DNA from: UBA1672 sp964587815
Lineage (GTDB): Bacteria > Pseudomonadota > Alphaproteobacteria > Micavibrionales > Micavibrionaceae
NCBI GenBank assembly: GCA_964587815.1
Contig: CAZPMH010000039.1
Location: 1-12,572 of the forward strand
Reading direction: 5' to 3'
DNA length: 12,572 nt
Shown: one piece after another, positions 5,176 through 11,077 of the stretch
Layout of the letters: the number at the start of each line of letters is the position of its first letter
How positions within the stretch are numbered: the stretch's first letter is position 1
Notes under the pieces: generated by a model
Told to the model about the DNA's origin: nothing
The model's input: only the letters and a program-made list of their open reading frames with translations
The model's database searches: none
Made by a program: the position numbers and the translations under genes

Positions 5176-6003
5176 GTGCTGAACAAGCATAAGAAAATAG
5201 CAATTTTGAATAAGGCTGTGGAGCTCTGCAAAAGCAAATCCCATCCTGCTTTCACTCAAGCCGAAATCATCAGAAAAGCGCAGGATGCAGGACACAATAA
5301 CAATCATATAACAAAGGGCACTTTGTCGAAGTATCTGGCTTCACCAGAAACATCGTATGAAAAATTCCCTCCTCTTTTTTATGACGTCATTTTAGATATG
5401 TTCAAAGAACACGGCATCGAGGTTTCCGATGATGAACAACGACTGAGCCCTGCCGATCTGCCTCATATCCTGAGCATGTTCATGGATATTTCCGAACAGG
5501 ATAAAAAGCTGGGTCGTCAAAGCCTCCCCGGAGATTATTGGGGCTACATGCCTTCGATTGAAAAGAAAGGCTGCATCGTAAAACTCGTTCTTCGTATCAA
5601 AGAAAATCGTGAAGGCGTTTTGACCGCAGAAGAGCTCTTTTACTATCACAAAGAAGGGTTTTCAGATGTCGTTAAACAACGCAGTCAGGGATATATCTTA
5701 GAGAAAAACAGGCATTGCCTGATGATCTTGGATGACCCCTCTTCTTATTTGCCTAAAGTCTACATTCTCAGAAAAGAGCCCTCTACCAGCAATAAATGTA
5801 TCGGTTTTGAGGGTGGAAGCTTGATCGTTAGCCCAAGCGATATTGGCGTTAATACAATTCAACGCAAAATCAGATTTACGCGATCAAAAGAGGCAATCCC
5901 ACATAATAAAGAGGCTTTGATCAACGAGCATGGTATTGGCATTCATAGACCTGATACGGACGATGCAGTCGTGCGCAGCCTCTTTGAAAAACTTCTGGCT
6001 TAA
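5176..6003 (+). CDS. HTH-domain regulator-like protein of unknown family
   Basis: The frame is open from ATG 5092, but that start has no ribosome site. GTG at 5176 has TGGAG 5 nt upstream, so I chose it, giving 275 aa. The N-terminal part (about 25-60) looks like a HTH DNA-binding domain: AFTQAEIIRKAQDAG, then HITKGTLSKYLASP, where the second segment is a likely recognition helix. Residues 120-250 are beta-rich, with no family I can name (DYWGYMPSIEKKGCIVKLVL, later YLPKVYILR and GFEGGSLIVSP), and may form a sensor or partner-binding domain. It precedes the WD40-like gene by 8 bp, so the two form an operon. Inverted repeats upstream suggest autoregulation. DNA binding is likely; the role in the pair is unknown. 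Confidence 0.75.
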   Translation: MLNKHKKIAILNKAVELCKSKSHPAFTQAEIIRKAQDAGHNNNHITKGTLSKYLASPETSYEKFPPLFYDVILDMFKEHGIEVSDDEQRLSPADLPHILSMFMDISEQDKKLGRQSLPGDYWGYMPSIEKKGCIVKLVLRIKENREGVLTAEELFYYHKEGFSDVVKQRSQGYILEKNRHCLMILDDPSSYLPKVYILRKEPSTSNKCIGFEGGSLIVSPSDIGVNTIQRKIRFTRSKEAIPHNKEALINEHGIGIHRPDTDDAVVRSLFEKLLA

Positions 6004-6011
6004 TCTTCATC

Positions 6012-7151
6012 ATGGATATATTCGAGCACATCCCTATACCAGATGAATTTAAAAGCTTAAGACGTTATCTACGCTTGCTTTCACCAGAGGGCAGAGGTTT
6101 TGAGGGCGATGAATGTGCATTCATCCGAAAAGACGAGAGCTTTATTGCGCTGGAAAATTCACACGCGATAAACCGTTACATTCAGATGCCTGATAACCTA
6201 TTGCTTGGCTACAACTTCATTTGGCGTGCCTTTGATAATTATCCGTGGCGTTATCAAAAATATGACAATGCATACCAATGCGGATTATGGGATTTAAAGA
6301 CAGGCAAACAACTTCTGGAATTAAAAGACATGCACTTCGGCTCGGTTTTAGGGGCGCAAATCTTAGATGATAAACGCCTGATTACGTGGGCTGACGATTT
6401 CCTGATAAATGTCTGGGATCGTAGCACGGGTGAATGCTTTCAAAAGATACCTGTGGGCATTGATAAACGTGCTGATTATAAATACCCCAAACCCGATGAC
6501 GATGAAAAACTCAAAAGCAAGCTGTGGGGACAGAAAATTGATGAAACAAACGCAGCGAGCCATCAAAAAATTCTTGAACGAATGAATGAAAAAGACGCGG
6601 AAGCCTATATAGAAAGCGAAGCACAAAGACTTAAGAAATCCGAAGAGAACAGAGAAAAGTATAGGCAGCGCATGAAAGACATAACCGACAAATACGGTAA
6701 TGTTCCATACGTCAAAAGTAACGCGTTTAGCAGTTGGAGCGATGAGCGCCGCAAAGCTTTTGTCGATCATCGCCAAGAGCTCTCGTTTAACCTGAAATTC
6801 GTTTTGCCGAAAACAGATGACGAGCGCAATACCACGTATGCAGCATTTCAGGGAAACAAGCCTGACAGCATTTATTGGGAACCCTATTCAGGCAATGATA
6901 TATGGGATTGCTTCAGTGAACTTGAAGGTGTCAATGCAGGATATTCATTCAACCAAAAGCTCAAAGACGGGCGGTTCTTCGTGACAGGTGAAGAGTATGG
7001 CATAAGTGATAAAGCCTATGTCTGGGATGGTGGTCTTAATCTGAGCATACTCTTGTCACCTATGGGACATGACTACTGCCTCGCCGACGGCCAGCAAGAA
7101 GACGGCTCCATTTCTTATGATGAAGGTAACGTGAAGTTTTGTGATTATTAA
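6012..7151 (+). CDS. WD40-like repeat protein of unknown function
   Basis: This 379-aa protein has at least two blades that look like WD40/beta-propeller repeats: CGLWDLKTGKQLLEL (90-104) and LINVWDRSTGECFQKI (131-146), with a third trace AYVWDGG near 338. A long charged stretch, about 158-228 (KYPKPDDDEKLKSK, EAQRLKKSEENREKYRQRMK), probably forms helices that interrupt the propeller. There is no signal peptide or membrane segment, so it is probably cytoplasmic and acts as a protein-binding scaffold. The ATG lies 8 bp behind the HTH gene with only a weak ribosome site, which points to translational coupling. The number of blades is too low for a full classical propeller by eye, so the rest is divergent or the fold differs. 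Confidence 0.7.
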   Translation: MDIFEHIPIPDEFKSLRRYLRLLSPEGRGFEGDECAFIRKDESFIALENSHAINRYIQMPDNLLLGYNFIWRAFDNYPWRYQKYDNAYQCGLWDLKTGKQLLELKDMHFGSVLGAQILDDKRLITWADDFLINVWDRSTGECFQKIPVGIDKRADYKYPKPDDDEKLKSKLWGQKIDETNAASHQKILERMNEKDAEAYIESEAQRLKKSEENREKYRQRMKDITDKYGNVPYVKSNAFSSWSDERRKAFVDHRQELSFNLKFVLPKTDDERNTTYAAFQGNKPDSIYWEPYSGNDIWDCFSELEGVNAGYSFNQKLKDGRFFVTGEEYGISDKAYVWDGGLNLSILLSPMGHDYCLADGQQEDGSISYDEGNVKFCDY

Positions 7152-7294
7152 TATATTTCAAACAACCAACCATAAACTAAAAAATAGCTTATCCATCGCA
7201 GCTGACACTTATTTCCATCAGATAAAACCAACGGCAATGTTCATTAACTGGCACATTCAAAAAAAATATGGCACAGTAAACAATAATTAATAAT

Positions 7295-7319
7295 AAAAAA
7301 TAAAAAGATATTATTTTTT
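7295..7319 (+). terminator. A/T-only hairpin in the gap before the 853-aa gene
   Basis: AAAAAATAA (7295-7303), loop AAAGATA and TTATTTTTT (7311-7319) form a perfect 9-bp stem of A and T only, running into more T. It could weakly end the HTH/WD40 operon or be an AT-rich promoter region for the next gene. The rest of the 192-bp gap (7152-7343) is AT-rich with nothing else I can name. Confidence 0.3.
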
Positions 7320-7343
7320 TATTTCAAGAATTGCGGGTTTAAT

Positions 7344-9905
7344 ATGCCGGATCAACCAACATTTTGGGAAGTAATAGCATCTATAGGTCACGGTCACGCG
7401 TCCCAAAAACATTTGTCTGAAATGACAAATCCTGATTACGGTGAAATCCTACGTTCTAATCCTCCGAATTCTCGACAGGGTTTGTCCAACATTATACTAG
7501 ACGTTGTTAATGATCCTGAGACAAAGAGCATATACAGCAGCTTAAGTTTAGAAAATGGTGATAATGTCGATAGCATTCTCATTTATAATGAACGCATGAA
7601 TGTTATTGTTCAAGTAAACGATAGTACGACGTTACATGATCTTGGTACTGTCTACAGGGTTAAAAATCCTACAGAAAATGTCAAAGGAGCCCGTGGTGAA
7701 ACAAATTTCAGCAAAGAAATAGAAAGGTGTCTAAATAAAGTAGAACACGGAAAGAGATTCGCATGGGATGATCCTCGATCACCTGCAGCAATGGTTGAAC
7801 AATTTGCAAACAAGAGAACCGTTGACTATTTCACAATGGATGCAATAAGAGGTCTTCCAGCTAGTGCAGCATCTAATTTGCATGACTATGCAGTCATGAA
7901 AAGCTATACGACAGACGCAGCATCTTTTATAGGCGATTTGGAAAAAGGAAAAACAAACTATGTAGCTAAGCCTACAAGGATCAAGCCGCCTTCCGACATA
8001 ATGCCGTTCGCAACAGCAAATGAGGCTGCTGAAGCAATTTCACGAAATGGACCTGAGCCATATTTGAAAGAAATTCTGGGTTTTGATGATCGTATGATCG
8101 ACCTGTATGAAAGAATTCCGGAAAATCTTTTAGATCATATTCCTGAAGAAGAAGTTCTTAAAGGAACTCAAACTTTACTTGAAGAATTATGGACATTTAA
8201 ACAATCAGTATCTGATAACCCGGACGCTATATTTGATGCTGTTGATGAATTGCGCTTACGCGTGCGTAGCCCAGGACAGCTTCATTTTGATCAGGCAACA
8301 GAAATCATTGGTAATATGCCAGCCAAAGCAACACGTTTCGCGGACAATGTTCACGATTTCAGCTCACTAGCAACATCGATTAAAACAACCCTACTAACCT
8401 CCAGAATGATGAGTTTAGGCAGTGTATTAACAGTAGGACTAGCCGTCGGCCTGACAGAAACGGCTCATGCCGGCCAGTTAGATATGGCAGAGCAAATGTT
8501 TCAAAATGGAACTATCCCGAATGAAACATTAGAGGGGTACAGAGAAGCCATGGCAGATATCCGTGTCCCTGTTGACGCGCAAGCATTAGATGTTACGCCC
8601 GCTGCCCTTTTTACTATGATGGCTGCAGAAAACTATGCGGCTCGGCGTTTCCAGCAATTCTCGGATGAATATGGGTTAACCGAACAAGTTCATCAACAAC
8701 TCTCCCCTACAATTCTGCCAACCCAATCTGTCAGCGGGATGATTTTTGAAAATGTCTACAACGCGCTCCCTGAAGAGCCTTCTGAAACAATGATAGTTCT
8801 CAGGGGTTTATCAGAAGCCAAACAAGATCTTGCGGAAGCTGAACATGCTCTTCAACAAGCACGAAGTAGTTTTGACACGCATCAGTTTTCAGTAATCAAA
8901 ACTTTGCCTGATATTGAGCAAAATATGGAACAAATTACGGCAATCAATGAAGCCGAGGCTCAATTAGCAAATGCAAGAGAGACTTATGATCAGGAATTCC
9001 GGAGAGTCCTTCAGCAAGAAGAGCAAGGCCCACGCGCCGTTGCTCTTTTACTATCAGAAGATGATCTGATATCTGTGATCCGATCATCCGCAAAATATAC
9101 ACCAGGCGATCACGACCCACTGATAGCAGCCTACGTGAACGCCCAGACCGAAGTCGAAGAATTAGCAGACTGGCCGTCAGCCGCGAAGGAAACAGCAGGA
9201 TACAACCAGATGCTGGCCATCAAAAATGAAAACCTGGGAGAAGCTGAAAACGCCCTAAGAGAGCAGCCTGCGGTGATCAGATCATTCTTAGAATCTCGTT
9301 TAGCCGCAAGACAAAATAACAATGCACTCACAAACACTTACGTCAGTGCTGCCGATACAATTGAGACACCTGTTCAAGATAACGATCATTTAGCAGGCCT
9401 GGTTCTTCCGGCAAGCTTAATTCCGGAACAACCGGAAATCGCACCACAAACACTAACATCCCACCCCCTTCCCATGGATGGACAAAGTGTGGTGATACAA
9501 GAGACATTTCAATACACGATGATCGCTAACTCGTTTGCCAGAATACAAGCAGGTGAGCATATAGATGAACACGAACAAGAGCAGATCGAAAACTACATAC
9601 ACAATTCAGAAAACTCTACAATAGACACCCAGATTATAGCCACACTGGCAGAACAATTCCCGGAAGTAATGGAAAGCTTCCGCCCGGAAGAAAAACCTAC
9701 AGTCAAAGCGGAAGATTTATCGCAGCGCTTTAGACTCCATGTTGATCCGTTTTTGTCCATTCCTGTCATTTACCCTGTGACTGTAACTCCTGCTGATCTA
9801 GAGCCACTGCAAACACCGCTTAATCGAGACTTAAATTTACATCTGATCCCACAAAACGATGACCCGGAAAATCCTATTGTCCAAACCGCAATAACCATTA
9901 AGTAA
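7344..9905 (+). CDS. Unrecognised 853-aa protein with internal signal-like segment and coiled coils
   Basis: I cannot assign a family. The N-terminal about 330 residues look soluble and mixed alpha/beta, starting MPDQPTFWEVIASIGHGHAS. Near 352-376 there is one hydrophobic segment, MMSLGSVLTVGLAVGLTETA followed by HAG. With its basic lead-in (KTTLLTSR) it looks like a Sec signal peptide with an AHA cleavage site, but in the middle of the chain. From about 490 to 640 the protein is helical and coiled-coil-like, with three related pieces: LAEAEHALQQA, NEAEAQLANA and LGEAENALREQ. The C-terminus is acidic and proline-rich. It is followed after 6 bp by a 57-aa helical protein, probably its partner. 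In this element it could be a transferred protein or effector, a polymorphic-toxin-like protein, or a fusion of two genes. None of these is shown by a motif. Confidence 0.8.
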   Translation: MPDQPTFWEVIASIGHGHASQKHLSEMTNPDYGEILRSNPPNSRQGLSNIILDVVNDPETKSIYSSLSLENGDNVDSILIYNERMNVIVQVNDSTTLHDLGTVYRVKNPTENVKGARGETNFSKEIERCLNKVEHGKRFAWDDPRSPAAMVEQFANKRTVDYFTMDAIRGLPASAASNLHDYAVMKSYTTDAASFIGDLEKGKTNYVAKPTRIKPPSDIMPFATANEAAEAISRNGPEPYLKEILGFDDRMIDLYERIPENLLDHIPEEEVLKGTQTLLEELWTFKQSVSDNPDAIFDAVDELRLRVRSPGQLHFDQATEIIGNMPAKATRFADNVHDFSSLATSIKTTLLTSRMMSLGSVLTVGLAVGLTETAHAGQLDMAEQMFQNGTIPNETLEGYREAMADIRVPVDAQALDVTPAALFTMMAAENYAARRFQQFSDEYGLTEQVHQQLSPTILPTQSVSGMIFENVYNALPEEPSETMIVLRGLSEAKQDLAEAEHALQQARSSFDTHQFSVIKTLPDIEQNMEQITAINEAEAQLANARETYDQEFRRVLQQEEQGPRAVALLLSEDDLISVIRSSAKYTPGDHDPLIAAYVNAQTEVEELADWPSAAKETAGYNQMLAIKNENLGEAENALREQPAVIRSFLESRLAARQNNNALTNTYVSAADTIETPVQDNDHLAGLVLPASLIPEQPEIAPQTLTSHPLPMDGQSVVIQETFQYTMIANSFARIQAGEHIDEHEQEQIENYIHNSENSTIDTQIIATLAEQFPEVMESFRPEEKPTVKAEDLSQRFRLHVDPFLSIPVIYPVTVTPADLEPLQTPLNRDLNLHLIPQNDDPENPIVQTAITIK

Positions 9906-9911
9906 GACCTC

Positions 9912-10085
9912 ATGGAAGAAGATGAAATTAAGAAGCGGAAGCAAGAAATTTCAGAAATAATGGATAATATGAATGACGGGCTGCTTCGTAACGGAACAGA
10001 TGTAGAAGAGCTTCGTAAAGATATGTTGGATGAGTTAAAAGTAATGCGAGCTAAGAAAGCCGCCGAAAAAGCAACAAAGCATTGA
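9912..10085 (+). CDS. Small charged helical protein, 57 aa
   Basis: The ATG at 9912, 6 bp behind the stop of the 853-aa gene, opens a 57-codon frame: MEEDEIKKRKQEISEIMDNM at the start, then VEELRKDMLDELKVMRAKKA. More than 40% of residues are charged, hydrophobic residues fall in heptad-like steps, and the C-terminus is Lys-rich. It should form one or two helices or a short coiled coil. The gene is below the usual length cut-off and easily missed. Spacing implies co-translation with the large protein, so a chaperone, adaptor or immunity-like partner is reasonable, but no family is recognised. A promoter for the next operon begins 10 bp after its stop. Confidence 0.65.
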   Translation: MEEDEIKKRKQEISEIMDNMNDGLLRNGTDVEELRKDMLDELKVMRAKKAAEKATKH

Positions 10086-10095
10086 CTACTCTTCC

Positions 10096-10125
10096 TTGAA
10101 ATTAACGAGGGCTTTAGTGTATAGT
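10096..10125 (+). promoter_or_regulatory. Sigma-70-type promoter of the small-protein operon
   Basis: TTGAAA (10096-10101) and TATAGT (10120-10125) are 18 bp apart, a near-consensus pair in a style common in alphaproteobacteria. It would start a transcript near 10132 with a leader of about 140 nt. The leader contains a bulged hairpin GGAAGTGA (10171-10178) with TCACTATCC (10182-10190) and a C/T-rich tract before the first gene. Confidence 0.65.
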
Positions 10126-10269
10126 CCCCTCAGGCAATTTAATTTTTCGCATTATTGGATTTTTTGAACTGGAAGTGATTTTCACTATCCGGCATTTTCG
10201 TTTCCCTTCTCCTCTCTCCCCCAGAAAAGGTGCGCTCTTCTAAGTGTTAATCAACCTAGGAGAAAGAAA

Positions 10270-10497
10270 ATGGCACGTACATTTAGACGTGACCCTCATG
10301 CATTAGAGAAAGGAAAAACTTTTCGTGACGGCCACTTAACCTTTTCACATACCCCAGGATGGTGGGTGAAATTATATATGAACAGGCCTAAACGGCGTAA
10401 AAATGCAAGGCTCTGTAATCGTGTTCTTAAAGGGCACGATCCCGAAAGCATTGCATGGCCGGTTGGCAACAGAAAACCACATGAATGGTATTGGTAA
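10270..10497 (+). CDS. Small basic protein of phage/plasmid type, 75 aa
   Basis: This 75-aa protein is rich in Arg, Lys and Trp. It begins MARTFRRDPHALEKGKTFRD, has a centre with TPGWWVKLYMNRPKRRKNAR and ends GNRKPHEWYW. The TPxWW...MxxPxRR pattern resembles short uncharacterised proteins that I recall from phages and plasmids; their function is not known to me. It has no membrane segment and would be strongly basic, so nucleic-acid binding is possible. The start is fixed by AGGAGA (10258-10263), 6 nt from the ATG. It is first in an operon of three small genes behind a clear promoter. A search against phage protein families would settle the relationship. Confidence 0.8.
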   Translation: MARTFRRDPHALEKGKTFRDGHLTFSHTPGWWVKLYMNRPKRRKNARLCNRVLKGHDPESIAWPVGNRKPHEWYW

Positions 10498-10516
10498 AGC
10501 TCAAAGGAGATAGATT

Positions 10517-10648
10517 ATGACTGGACGACCAAAGCGAAACCTTATCGCCAAAGATTTACGCACACCCAAATATCGGGTGCGTGTCGTGGCGGATAAGAAA
10601 AAGAAACGTAATAAATATAAATGTAGAGGAAAAAACCATGCATCATAA
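10517..10648 (+). CDS. Small basic protein, 43 aa (DLRTPKYRxRVV type)
   Basis: The 43-codon frame has an excellent ribosome site (AAGGAG, 7 nt from the ATG). It reads MTGRPKRNLIAKDLRTPKYR, then VRVVADKKKKRNKYK. The core DLRTPKYRxRVV is one I associate with a conserved family of tiny basic proteins in phages, plasmids and integrative elements (DUF7230-like, from memory). About half of the residues are charged, nearly all basic, so RNA or DNA contact is plausible but unproven. Its end overlaps the start of the next gene by 11 bp, implying coupled translation. It is well below normal gene-caller length but credible because of ribosome site, overlap and motif. Confidence 0.75.
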   Translation: MTGRPKRNLIAKDLRTPKYRVRVVADKKKKRNKYKCRGKNHAS

Positions 10649-10877
10649 ACGTAAAAGACCAAGAAACCGTCGCGCTGGCTGCAAACTATGTAAGCCTTGG
10701 AAAGTGAATGGTTTTAGAACAGAAAGAAAAGACGGAGAACGTTTTTCAGATCACCGCAGGCGACACGCTGCGCCTGCGGAATTTCAAACTATAAAATCAA
10801 TAAACGGGCATTCGTTGGCAGGGAACGAAATCACACCGTTAACCCCGATATACGTGCACGATGTTATGTTCGGATGA
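10638..10877 (+). CDS. Small basic protein with CxxC motif, 79 aa
   Basis: I place the start at ATG 10638, with GAGGA 7 nt upstream, inside the end of the preceding gene. A longer open frame to the left has no good ribosome site. The first 45 residues carry the conserved-looking part: KRPRNRRAGCKLCKPWKVNG, then GERFSDHRRRHAA. The GCxxCKPWKxNG motif with Arg-rich flanks matches small phage/plasmid proteins I recall, and the CxxC pair could bind metal. The last 35 residues look unrelated, fall across a strong inverted repeat and overlap the convergent membrane-protein gene by 94 bp, so this tail may be a recent extension or non-conserved. Confidence 0.75.
   Translation: MHHKRKRPRNRRAGCKLCKPWKVNGFRTERKDGERFSDHRRRHAAPAEFQTIKSINGHSLAGNEITPLTPIYVHDVMFG
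10754..10779. terminator. 9-bp GC-rich hairpin between convergent operons
   Basis: CCGCAGGCG (10754-10762), 8-nt loop, CGCCTGCGG (10771-10779) is a perfect inverted repeat. It lies 4 bp beyond the stop of the minus-strand membrane-protein gene and inside the tail of the plus-strand gene. No good T run follows on either strand, so it may slow or end minus-strand transcription, or protect mRNA ends. Confidence 0.5.
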
Positions 10878-11077
10878 CTTGGGCTTCCGTAATATTGATA
10901 CTCCCACAGCATATGCGGTGTGCCGTGTTCGAAGATATAAAGCCCCACATAAATTATGGGTGTGAGGATTAGGCCCAGACGCAGCACAATCAGCACGAAA
11001 AACGGCAGCAAGCTTTTGCGTTTATAAACGCGGCGCTTTTTCGGCTTTATGCAATATATGACTTTTGCTTGTCTCAT
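10784..11077 (-). CDS. Small membrane protein coupled to the VirD4/TraG gene, 97 aa
   Basis: The protein has a strongly basic N-terminus (KPKKRRVYKRK, 11-21), one long hydrophobic segment (LLPFFVLIVLRLGLILTPII, about 23-42, continuing to 48) and a polar C-terminal half with two cysteines. This predicts a single inner-membrane helix with the basic end in the cytoplasm and the tail outside. Its ATG overlaps the coupling-protein stop by 4 bp (ATGA), so the two are translated together and may work together at the transfer channel. I do not recognise a family. It is last in its operon and followed by a hairpin. Its 3' end overlaps the convergent small-gene operon by 94 bp. Confidence 0.75.
   Translation of the reverse strand: MRQAKVIYCIKPKKRRVYKRKSLLPFFVLIVLRLGLILTPIIYVGLYIFEHGTPHMLWEYQYYGSPSHPNITSCTYIGVNGVISFPANECPFIDFIV

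Noticed and set aside
10581..10637. Longer version of the 79-aa protein starting at 10581
   Set aside because: The added part overlaps most of the well-supported 43-aa gene in another frame and has no ribosome site; ATG 10638 has GAGGA upstream.
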